Program-made: the position numbers and the translations under genes
In this document: piece after piece, positions 8,521 to 15,653 of the stretch
Layout of the letters: every line of letters begins with the position of its first letter
How positions within the stretch are numbered: the first letter of the stretch is position 1
Assembly (NCBI RefSeq): GCF_001612845.1
Contig: NZ_BDBF01000018.1
Span: 62,001 to 126,000 of the forward strand
DNA length: 64,000 bases
Direction: 5' to 3'
From: Nocardia elegans NBRC 108235
GTDB lineage: Bacteria; Actinomycetota; Actinomycetes; Mycobacteriales; Mycobacteriaceae
Notes under the pieces: model-generated
Seen by the model: only the letters and a program-made list of their open reading frames with translations
Told to the model about the DNA's origin: nothing
The model's database searches: none

Positions 8521-10031
8521 CGATATTCTCCCGGCGCTCGCCCCTGGTCCGGCGGGTTCGGCGCGGGTGGACGCGGCGGCCGGGAATCGGGGTGCCGTTC
8601 CTGCGGCGGATTCTCCCCGATGGCGCCGTAGGCGGGCATCACCGCGCGGCCGTCGTCGATCCATTCCTCGAGGTGCTGTCCGCGCAACAACTCCGACGAT
8701 GCGCGTTCCTTGTCCTCCTCGGACTTCCCGCCGCCGCGACCACCCGCCCCCGGCGCCATTCCGGGCGCGCCGGGTAGACCGGCCTGGCCGGGGCTCCGTA
8801 AACCCAAGGGCGCCAGCGGTTCCGCAAAAGGCTTGCCGGGCACACTCATCCCCGGACCGCCCGATCGCGGCACGCCGCCGCCCGAACTCGACGAGCCGCC
8901 GCCGAATCCGTGCCCGGCGGCACCGCCACCGATTCCGGATGCCGAGGACCCGCCGCCCAGGCCACCGGTGGGATCGAAACCTGCCGCCGCGGTGGAAGCC
9001 GCATGGGGCAGAGCCGGCCCGCCGGTGCCCTGCTGGTTCAGCCCGGTGCCGTCGACCGCACTCGGCCGCGTGCCGGGTGACGTGGTCGATCCGGGATTCG
9101 AGTTCGCGCCACCGTCGTTTCCGGTATTCGGATCGACGTTCGGAGTGCCACTGTTCGAGTCGTCGCCACCGGGCGGGGGTTGATTACCGCCCCCGAGATT
9201 CGGCGTGCCCGGCCCCGATGGCCCGGGGCCCAGGTTCGGCGGCCCCGCCGGATTCGCGACGGGCTGCACCGGCGGAATCACCGGCACGCCTTGGTCTCCG
9301 CCTCGGATGCCCGGCGCATACACGTTCCGCAATACCTGCAAACAGGCCTGCTTCGCCTCGTGCTCCTTCGAGTCCTGTCCCTGCTGCTCCGCGAGGATAG
9401 GAAGCTTCGGTCCCGAGGCCGGCGCCGCGGGAGCCAAGTTCGGCAATCCCTGATTCTGCACCAACGCGCCGCTCACCGGCGCCACCGCCGACAACACCGG
9501 GCCCAGCATCCGGAAGGTTTCGTCGCTACCGCGCTGTGCGAAGGCGACTTTCATCCCGACGAGCGTCGCCGATTTGCCGATGGAATCGGATGTCTGGAGA
9601 AAGTCGCCGAGCGCCTTGGCGGCCTTGCCGGCGGCCATCCCCTGCCAACCCTCGGCGATTTCCTTCTTCAAGCCGTCACTCAAGGTGCGGGTGGCGTCCC
9701 CCAAGCCGGACCCGATCTTTCCCCACGCCTCCGAAACCGCGTGCACCACATCGGGTTTGATCTCATAGGTCAGATCGCGAATCTGTTCCAGCGTCAAATT
9801 CTCGAAATTGTCATCGCCGGTGAGAATCGCCGGATCGACATCCGCACCCAACTGCCCCGCCAGATCGTTGATCTGACGCTGGAGCCCCAACTGATCCGCA
9901 TCCCATGCCTGCGTATGCTCCGCCGACACCAAGGTCGCGTACGTGCCGTTCTTCATCGCATCCAGCTGAGCCCGAAGATTGGCACCACTACTCTGGTCCA
10001 GATAGCTCGAAGGATCCGGTGGCGGCGTCAC
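8517..10031 (-). CDS. PPE-like/WXG-containing putative ESX substrate with Gly/Pro-rich tail
   Basis: The 504-residue protein has a helical N-terminal domain of about 200 residues with a WQG (WxG) turn at 129-131, followed by a long low-complexity region rich in Gly, Pro, Ser and Asn (about 260-440) and a charged C-terminus ending GEYR. A helical WxG module, a disordered Gly/Pro tail and an adjacent EspG gene make it the PPE-like partner of the cassette. It starts with GTG at 10031, overlapping the upstream PE-like gene by 4 bp, and its stop overlaps espG by 4 bp. It is not a canonical mycobacterial PPE protein, since no PPE motif is present at the N-terminus. Confidence 0.75.
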   Translation of the reverse strand: MTPPPDPSSYLDQSSGANLRAQLDAMKNGTYATLVSAEHTQAWDADQLGLQRQINDLAGQLGADVDPAILTGDDNFENLTLEQIRDLTYEIKPDVVHAVSEAWGKIGSGLGDATRTLSDGLKKEIAEGWQGMAAGKAAKALGDFLQTSDSIGKSATLVGMKVAFAQRGSDETFRMLGPVLSAVAPVSGALVQNQGLPNLAPAAPASGPKLPILAEQQGQDSKEHEAKQACLQVLRNVYAPGIRGGDQGVPVIPPVQPVANPAGPPNLGPGPSGPGTPNLGGGNQPPPGGDDSNSGTPNVDPNTGNDGGANSNPGSTTSPGTRPSAVDGTGLNQQGTGGPALPHAASTAAAGFDPTGGLGGGSSASGIGGGAAGHGFGGGSSSSGGGVPRSGGPGMSVPGKPFAEPLAPLGLRSPGQAGLPGAPGMAPGAGGRGGGKSEEDKERASSELLRGQHLEEWIDDGRAVMPAYGAIGENPPQERHPDSRPPRPPAPNPPDQGRAPGEYR

Positions 10032-10411
10032 GGCTTGATTCCCTGTTCGAGATCTTTGAACTCTTTGCCGTACTCGGCATCCGTGTCGGCGTAGGCGATT
10101 GCCGCTTTGCGGAGAACGTCTTGTACCGCTTTCGCCTCGTCTGCGAGATCTTTGAGTCGCTGTTGGATGGAGCCGTCAGCGCCATCTGCCTTTCGGCTGA
10201 ATTTGTGTGCTAGGTCAACACCCATCTGAAAACCGCCGAGACCGCTTACATTCGAGACTTCGCGGACCAAAAAAGTCAAATTGTCAATCTCGTCGATGTA
10301 GTCCTGCAACCGCTTCACCGCCGCATCGAATTTGTCGCGGTGAATCATCAGCTTGAGGTTTCCCTGCGCGACCTCTTCTGAAAGCTGTTGCCATACATCC
10401 AACTCTGACAT
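10028..10411 (-). CDS. PE-like helical putative ESX partner protein
   Basis: The 127-residue, wholly helical protein has two long helices (about 10-52 and 78-125) around a glycine-rich turn (SGLGGFQMG at 57-64). It carries YADTD at 107-111, which fits the general YxxxD/E type VII export signal and lies near the C-terminal end of the second helix as expected. The gene is first of the three-gene overlap chain PE-like, PPE-like, EspG, which mirrors the order of mycobacterial PE-PPE-EspG units. The start at 10411 is preceded by GGGG. It is probably exported together with the PPE-like protein. Confidence 0.72.
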   Translation of the reverse strand: MSELDVWQQLSEEVAQGNLKLMIHRDKFDAAVKRLQDYIDEIDNLTFLVREVSNVSGLGGFQMGVDLAHKFSRKADGADGSIQQRLKDLADEAKAVQDVLRKAAIAYADTDAEYGKEFKDLEQGIKP

Positions 10412-10432
10412 TCTATTTCCCCGCCTTCTGAA

Positions 10433-11044
10433 CTACTGCGCCGGGAGATCCTTCACGAGCGCAGCCGCAATCCTTGTGACCTCGACACACGCATCACCAG
10501 CCTGGTCCGCACTGGCCTTCGGGCCGAGCTCGAATTGAACCGGTCCGCTCGACGCATTGAAGACGAGCGTGCATCCTTGCGGGACATACAAGGGGTCCAA
10601 CATCACTGCGCTCCGTCCGCCAACGGAAACAGTCCGTGGGTCGGCGAAATTTGTGGTGTTGTGTATGACTTCATCGAACGTATGAGAATTTGTCGAATAC
10701 AGGTTCAACCCGTACCAACTGTCACTCATCCAGCCACAAATGTCCCAGCCCGGAAACTTCGTACCATATTTGCTGGTGTCGCCAACTCTCCTCGCCGGAT
10801 TAAGTCCGGCCGCCGCGATGTCAGAATCAGGAATCGAACATGGATTCCATGCCGTGTTCGACGCTGGCTTGGGAGAAGCCGAAGAGGCACTCAACGTTGT
10901 TGTCGAAGATTTCTCGCCGGAGGCCGAGTCGGATTTCCCCGAACAACCAGCGGACCCTAGAAGCATTCCGATCGAAAGAGCAACACCCGCAGCGGAGATC
11001 ATCCACCGCCCCCCGGCGAACCGTTCGTGCCGCTGCCGCATCAC
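10433..11044 (-). CDS. DUF3558 family lipoprotein
   Basis: The 203-residue product has a basic N-terminus, a hydrophobic segment and a lipobox (LGSAGC, cysteine at about residue 34), so it is an exported lipoprotein. The mature part (NPCSIPDSDIAAAGL, GWDICGWMSD, GRSAVML, CTLVFNASSGPVQFEL) has the paired cysteines of the DUF3558 family, which often sits beside ESX-related genes in Nocardia-type genomes. An AGGAGG box lies 10 nt before the GTG at 11044. It is 21 bp upstream of the PE-like gene and is probably first in the operon. Its function is unknown. Confidence 0.85.
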   Translation of the reverse strand: MMRQRHERFAGGRWMISAAGVALSIGMLLGSAGCSGKSDSASGEKSSTTTLSASSASPKPASNTAWNPCSIPDSDIAAAGLNPARRVGDTSKYGTKFPGWDICGWMSDSWYGLNLYSTNSHTFDEVIHNTTNFADPRTVSVGGRSAVMLDPLYVPQGCTLVFNASSGPVQFELGPKASADQAGDACVEVTRIAAALVKDLPAQ

Positions 11045-11292
11045 TGTGCGCCCCTCCTGCTCGCCGCCGCCAGGACGCGGTTGACGCCCCCGACCGGGAC
11101 TTTATCAGAGCCCTTCACCCCCAGCCATCCGCTGAGCGCGCCAGTGTCGGGCTGCCAAACCGGGTCAGGCAACCTTTGCCACGCAACGCACGGGGTACGT
11201 TAAGCACTGCGAAACCCCCACGCCCGCAGCGCAAAGCCAAGTCGAGCGGCACGATCAGCCGCCCCAGTCCCGAGAACGACCTCGAGCACGAA
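11045..11292. other. Intergenic region with the probable promoter of the ESX-like cassette
   Basis: About 250 bp separate the lipoprotein start from the stem-loop below. On the minus strand a TAAAGT hexamer near 11103-11108 fits an actinobacterial -10 element about 60 bp upstream of the GTG. I see no gene here. The longer open frames are unsupported shadows. Confidence 0.35.
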
Positions 11293-11335
11293 GCGGCCGC
11301 CGCAGCCCTCACACCGACAGTGCTGCGGCGGCCGC
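11293..11335 (-). terminator. GC-rich stem-loop after the XRE/DUF397 pair
   Basis: A perfect 13-bp inverted repeat, GCGGCCGCCGCAG at 11293-11305 and its complement at 11323-11335, begins 10 bp downstream of the DUF397 stop on the minus strand. It has no U-tract but is a plausible terminator separating this operon from the ESX-like cassette. Confidence 0.7.
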
Positions 11336-11344
11336 ATCGAGTCG

Positions 11345-11563
11345 CTATGCCTGGTCGAACTCGCCGTCCTTCGCACCACCGATGAATGCTCGCCACTCAC
11401 CGGGAGTGAAGACGAGCGCTGGGCGAGTGTGATCCTTGCTGTCGCGAACCCCCACAAAGCCACCATCCAGGAATGCCACCTCCACGCACTCCTTTCCACC
11501 CGAAGTGCGACTGCTGGTGAACCACTGGGCATCGGACAGGTCGACGTCGTACTTTTCGCTCAC
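11345..11563 (-). CDS. DUF397 small protein
   Basis: The 72-residue protein has the DUF397 pattern: an AQWFTSSRTSGGKECVEVAFLDGGFVGVRDSKD core and a terminal region with FTPGEWRAFIGGAKDGEF. DUF397 proteins are found next to XRE regulators with a DUF5753 domain in actinomycetes and are thought to modulate them. Streptomyces examples affect development and antibiotic production. It overlaps the regulator gene by 4 bp (11560-11563), which is the standard arrangement. The regulated genes are unknown. Confidence 0.93.
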   Translation of the reverse strand: MSEKYDVDLSDAQWFTSSRTSGGKECVEVAFLDGGFVGVRDSKDHTRPALVFTPGEWRAFIGGAKDGEFDQA

Positions 11564-12444
11564 GTTGCGAACTCCCTTGCTATCCGGCGAAGCAGGTCTC
11601 TGCTCGCCTGCTCATCCAGGGTGGCCCGCTGGATTCCCTGATGCGCCTCAGTGTAGTGGCGCACGTCGGCCGGCTTCTCGAGATACAAGTCGCCCGTTGG
11701 ATGTTCGAGATAGACGATCGGCGGCTCGACCAGATTGCCCTTGGCGTCCTTGCCGAACTCGAGAACGATGAACTGGCTGTATACCTGGCCGAGCGGAATG
11801 CCTGCGGAGAACGGCAGTATTCGCAACGAAACATTCTGCATCGTGCTGATGTCCGCCAAGCGCTTCGCCTGAGCCGCCATCACGCGTCGCCCGCCGACTG
11901 TTCGACGAATTGCCGCTTCCCCCAACACCATCCGAAGTTCGGCCGGACCGCGACGCCGCGTGATGAGCGACTGCCGGCGCATACGCATGTGCACCCGCTG
12001 CGCGATCTCTTCCGGTGTGGCGTCGGGAAAGACCTCTCGCGTCAGTACCGCTGCGTAATCCGGAGTCTGGAGCAAACCCATCACCGCGTCCGGCGAATAG
12101 ACCACCAACTGCTCCGCCGCCGCCTCCAGCCCCATGTACACATCGAAGTCCGGGGGGATCACGTCGTCGTACTCGTGCCACCAGTTCTGCACATTCGCTT
12201 GCTGCGCAAGACCTTCCAGTGCGGCGGTCAGGGTGTCGTCCGCGCCGAGCACCGCACAGAGTTCGCGGATGTCCGCGGTGCGGAGTTTGGCCGGGAAGCG
12301 GCCGTTCTCGTAGCGCTGCACCGTGCTCGCGCTGATCTCGGCCTTCTGCGCGACCTCGTGCAGCGTCATCCCGGTCTGTGATCGCAGGTCGCGAAGGTAT
12401 CGGCCGAGTTGCCGCCTGGGTACCGTACTGCCGGGTTCTGACAT
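11560..12444 (-). CDS. XRE-family regulator with DUF5753 domain
   Basis: The 294-residue protein has an N-terminal helix-turn-helix (LGRYLRDLRSQTGMTLHEVAQKAEISASTVQRYENGR) and a C-terminal DUF5753 domain beginning around residue 100 (YMGLEAAAEQLVVYSPDAVMGLLQTPDYAAVL). I start it at the ATG at 12444, which has a strong GAAGGAG box 8-9 nt upstream. The open frame continues 70 residues further without family similarity. It is cotranscribed with the DUF397 gene and divergent from the hypothetical gene at 12690. The ligand and targets are unknown. Confidence 0.92.
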   Translation of the reverse strand: MSEPGSTVPRRQLGRYLRDLRSQTGMTLHEVAQKAEISASTVQRYENGRFPAKLRTADIRELCAVLGADDTLTAALEGLAQQANVQNWWHEYDDVIPPDFDVYMGLEAAAEQLVVYSPDAVMGLLQTPDYAAVLTREVFPDATPEEIAQRVHMRMRRQSLITRRRGPAELRMVLGEAAIRRTVGGRRVMAAQAKRLADISTMQNVSLRILPFSAGIPLGQVYSQFIVLEFGKDAKGNLVEPPIVYLEHPTGDLYLEKPADVRHYTEAHQGIQRATLDEQASRDLLRRIAREFAT

Positions 12445-12689
12445 GTCGACTATCTCCTTCTCGGGTTCGAGGAGCTTCGATCCGGACCGGACTCGTCCCG
12501 GATTCTTGGGGATCGTGCAGGCGATACACCGAAGTGCCCCCGGGAAATTCATCTCCGCCGGTCCCCACAGCTCGATCGTGATGTTCTGTGCGCGCTCACC
12601 CGGCAGCCCCCGAGGCCCGGGCCCGGCTCTATGAACCGGTACGCGGCGTGGCACCGCCGCGAAGATCTGGAGAGGTCACGAAGACAGCG

Positions 12690-12989
12690 ATGGAACAGCA
12701 GACCAATGCGTCGAGCGAATGCTACAGCGCCGAGATACTCGGCACCCGATACCCCAGTCTAACACTGGCACAACAGCTTTCACCACGGCCCGACGAGCCG
12801 GACCTCATGGTGTCGATCCGCCTCACCGCACACAGTCCACACCCGCTCACCTTCGTGGCCTGCGAATCGGCTGCCCGCCGCTTCGCCGATCACTGGCGCA
12901 GATACGGGCGCTGCGGCACCGTCGTATTCGCAGCACCCGACGGGCGCTGCGGCCGGCTTCCGTGCGAACGGCTGTGGCTGATCCCGTGA
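12690..12989 (+). CDS. Hypothetical protein, 99 aa
   Basis: I do not recognise this protein. It starts MEQQTNASSECYSAEILG, has a central basic segment (ACESAARRFADHWRRYGRCGTVVF) and four cysteines in all. The ATG at 12690 follows GGAGAGG at a rather long spacing. It is divergent from the XRE gene and its stop abuts the 3' end of the TetR gene on the other strand. Its position beside an XRE/DUF397 pair may mean it belongs to that unit, but nothing in the sequence shows a function. Confidence 0.55.
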   Translation: MEQQTNASSECYSAEILGTRYPSLTLAQQLSPRPDEPDLMVSIRLTAHSPHPLTFVACESAARRFADHWRRYGRCGTVVFAAPDGRCGRLPCERLWLIP

Positions 12990-13634
12990 CTAGGGAATTC
13001 GGAAGCCGGGGACCACATGGTCGCGGGCGAACTGCCGGCAGGCGGCCTCGTCGTCGACCGGGATCAGCGTCTGCGGAGTCAGCGCGAGCGAGAGCGCGTT
13101 GCGCGCGACGAGTTCGGCCAGCGGCAGCGGATCGTACTGCGGCAGTTTGTCTTCCGCCTGCAGGCGGGTGATGAACTCGGCGACGTAGTCGCGCCCCAGC
13201 TCGATCACCGGCGCGCCCTGCACGGTCAGGTAGGGCAGCACGACCTCCGGTTCGGTGGTCAACAGCCGGTCCAGCAGCTTGTTGCCGCGCAACCCGTCCA
13301 AGAAGGCGACGAACAGTTCGACGATCTGATCCTCGGCGCTGGCGTCGCGATCGATCTGGCGCTGCACCGCGGCGTCGACCTGTTCCACGAACTGGCGTGC
13401 CTGCCACAGCCCGACGGCCTGAATCAGATCGGATTTACCGGCGAAGCGCCGGTACAGCGTCGCCAGCGACAGCCGCCCGCGCCGCGCGACCTCGACCATG
13501 CTGGTGCGTTTGATGCCGAAATCGAGGAAAGCCAGCAATGCCGCGTCGAGTACCGTGGTCTGATTGCGGTCCTCCGGACCCGCGCCGCGAACCAGCGGCA
13601 GGAGCCGAGTCGACAGTCTGGTCGAGCCGGTCAT
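12990..13634 (-). CDS. TetR/AcrR-family regulator
   Basis: The 214-residue protein has a TetR helix-turn-helix near the N-terminus (ALLAFLDFGIKRTSMVEVARRGRLSLATLYRRFAGKSDLI) and a helical ligand-binding half. The start is the ATG at 13634, preceded by AGAGGA. The in-frame GTG at 13685 lacks a good ribosome site. It is divergent from the second MpaB-like gene (13801), and the 29-bp inverted repeat at 13727-13755 lies between them. A matching repeat precedes the first MpaB-like gene, so this regulator probably controls both and itself. Confidence 0.9.
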   Translation of the reverse strand: MTGSTRLSTRLLPLVRGAGPEDRNQTTVLDAALLAFLDFGIKRTSMVEVARRGRLSLATLYRRFAGKSDLIQAVGLWQARQFVEQVDAAVQRQIDRDASAEDQIVELFVAFLDGLRGNKLLDRLLTTEPEVVLPYLTVQGAPVIELGRDYVAEFITRLQAEDKLPQYDPLPLAELVARNALSLALTPQTLIPVDDEAACRQFARDHVVPGFRIP

Positions 13635-13726
13635 GGTCGTTCCTCTCGTTCGCCCGGGTCGCGGACACGGTGACGCTCTCATCATCCCATATGGTCAGCG
13701 GCCTCGATTGACACGATGCCACACCG

Positions 13727-13755
13727 ATGAGAAGGTTTATACGAAAGCTTCTCAT
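13727..13755. promoter_or_regulatory. 29-bp inverted-repeat operator between TetR and MpaB-like gene 2
   Basis: The arms ATGAGAAG (13727-13734) and CTTCTCAT (13748-13755) are perfect complements around a 13-bp centre. The element lies in the 166-bp divergent gap and is the only strong palindrome there. It matches the element at 6072-6100 in length and outer sequence. Confidence 0.68.
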
Positions 13756-13800
13756 ATTCTCTCGCCGATCCGGCGGGGAGGAACAGGAGACGAGTCGACG

Positions 13801-14667
13801 ATGACCGCCCCCCTGCGCGCGACCGAGCCGCTGCCCGAGATTCCTGGCGACGAGCTGACCCCGGAGACGGTGCGCGAACACATCGACGGCGTGGCCGCCT
13901 TCCTGGGCGGTGCCGCGAACGTGATCATGCAGCTCAGCCATCCGCCGGTGGGCTACGGCGTGCTGGAGAGCACGGTCGACAGCGGCAAGGTGACGTTGCA
14001 CCCGCTCAAGCGGCTGCGCACCACGCTGACCTATCTGGCCGTGGCCTGGCTGGGCAACGACGAGGACGTGCAGAGCTATCGGGAGGCGGTCAACGGCTCG
14101 CACCGCCCGGTGCATTCGGGACCGAACAGCCCGGTCAAGTACAACGCCTTCGATCCGAAGTTGCAGTTGTGGGTGGCGGCCTGCCTGTACTGGGGCGTCG
14201 ACGATCTGTACCGGCGCATGCGCGGACCGATGGATCCCGAACTCGCCGAGCGTTTCTACCGCTACAGCGTCCGGCTCGGCACCGGGCTGCAGATGCGTCC
14301 GGAGATGTGGCCGGCCGATCGGGACGCGTTCTACGCGTTCTGGGAGGAGAACCTCGCGAAGAAGACCATCGACGAGCCGGTGCGCCGCTACTTCAACGAT
14401 CTGATCGACCTGAAGATGCAGCCGCGCCTGATCCAGCTGCTGGCCGGGCGGTTCCATCGCTTCACCGTCACCGCCCTGCTGCCGCAGCATCTGCGGGACG
14501 AGATGGGGATGCGCTGGACCGCACGCGACGAACGCCGATTCCGATTCGTCCTGCGCGCGATCTCGGCGGTGTGGACGCGGATGCCCACGGTGATCCGGGT
14601 CTTCCCGTTCAACTTCTACCTCGCGGACATGCGGTTGCGCCGGCGCTTCGGGCGACCGCTGGTCTGA
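13801..14667 (+). CDS. MpaB-family (DUF2236) haem oxygenase-like protein, paralogue 2
   Basis: The 288-residue protein is a close paralogue of the one at 6117-6968. Both share [26 protein letters not shown], the [22 protein letters not shown] block, and a C-terminal DMR-RRR-G segment. The family is thought to bind haem b and oxidise hydrophobic substrates; here that is inferred. The ATG at 13801 has a purine-rich GGGGAGGAACAGGAG region upstream. It is divergent from a TetR gene, with the operator between, and ends 2 bp before the 3' end of the convergent proline dehydrogenase gene. Confidence 0.87.
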   Translation: MTAPLRATEPLPEIPGDELTPETVREHIDGVAAFLGGAANVIMQLSHPPVGYGVLESTVDSGKVTLHPLKRLRTTLTYLAVAWLGNDEDVQSYREAVNGSHRPVHSGPNSPVKYNAFDPKLQLWVAACLYWGVDDLYRRMRGPMDPELAERFYRYSVRLGTGLQMRPEMWPADRDAFYAFWEENLAKKTIDEPVRRYFNDLIDLKMQPRLIQLLAGRFHRFTVTALLPQHLRDEMGMRWTARDERRFRFVLRAISAVWTRMPTVIRVFPFNFYLADMRLRRRFGRPLV

Positions 14668-14668
14668 T

Positions 14669-15619
14669 TCAGCGCTCGGCGAGGGCGCGCAGGAAGAAGC
14701 CGAGGTTGGCCGGGCGTTCGGCCAACCTTCGCATCAGGTAGCCGTACCACTGGTTGCCGTAGGGGATGTAGACCCGCACCGCGTGCCCGTCCTCGGCGAG
14801 GCGCCGCTGTTCGAGCGAGCGGATGCCGTAGAGCATCTGGAATTCGAAATCGCCCGGCGCGCGCCCGTTCCGGCCGGCCATGTCGTGGGCGGCGGTGATC
14901 ATGACCGGATCGTGGGTGGCGACCATCGGATACCCCGGACCGGCCATGAGCAGTTCCAGGCACCGCAGATACGACTCGTCCACATCGGCGGCGCGCTGGT
15001 AGGCGACGAACTCCGGCTCGCGATACGCGCCCTTACACAACCGGATTCGCGCGCCCTCGGCCGCGGCGATGCGGCAGCGATCCTCCGCGCGGCGCAGATA
15101 GGTCTGGGTGGCGACCGCCAGCCAGGGATAGTCGGCACGCATCATGTGCACGGTCGACTCGGTGGTTTCGGTGGTGGTGTGGTCCTCCGCGTCGACGGTG
15201 ATCCACACCCCCGCCTGTTGCGCCCGCTCGCACAGGGCCCGCAGATTCGCGGTGGCGATCTCGGGCCCCGCCAACCCCAGCGACTGACCCAGCGCGGAGA
15301 GCTTCACCGAAACCTCCACCGGCGCAACGGGTCGCGCCGATTGCCATCGGTTCCATCGGGCCAGATCATCGATCAACGCGAGATATTCGGCGACGGCGTC
15401 GTCGGCCATCGAGCGCTCGGTCGTGTACTCACCGAGAAAGTCGACGCTCACCATCCGACCGCTGCCCAGCAGCTCGCCGACGACCGGGGCCAGGTCGGCG
15501 CGGGTCTCCCCGGCCACGAACCGATGTACGACCTCGGCCGTGACCGGAAACCCGGTGATCGCCCGCTTCATCCGCACCGATCCGGCGGCGGCGAGGATCG
15601 CGGGGCGCAGCGGGTTCAT
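14669..15619 (-). CDS. putB: Proline dehydrogenase
   Basis: The 316-residue flavoenzyme oxidises L-proline to 1-pyrroline-5-carboxylate. It has the PRODH barrel motifs: VSVDFLGEYTT, VSVKLSALGQ, VDAEDHTTTE, RIRLCKGAYREP, and the C-terminal RVYIPYGNQWYGYLMRRLAERPANL that binds FAD and proline. It lies 34 bp downstream of the P5C dehydrogenase gene on the same strand, so the two enzymes of proline catabolism are cotranscribed, as for Rv1188/Rv1187. Single-domain actinobacterial enzymes are separate from the dehydrogenase, unlike the fused PutA of enterobacteria. Confidence 0.94.
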   Translation of the reverse strand: MNPLRPAILAAAGSVRMKRAITGFPVTAEVVHRFVAGETRADLAPVVGELLGSGRMVSVDFLGEYTTERSMADDAVAEYLALIDDLARWNRWQSARPVAPVEVSVKLSALGQSLGLAGPEIATANLRALCERAQQAGVWITVDAEDHTTTETTESTVHMMRADYPWLAVATQTYLRRAEDRCRIAAAEGARIRLCKGAYREPEFVAYQRAADVDESYLRCLELLMAGPGYPMVATHDPVMITAAHDMAGRNGRAPGDFEFQMLYGIRSLEQRRLAEDGHAVRVYIPYGNQWYGYLMRRLAERPANLGFFLRALAER

Positions 15620-15653
15620 CGTCGCCTGCCGGGTGTGGCCACCGATAAGCCGT

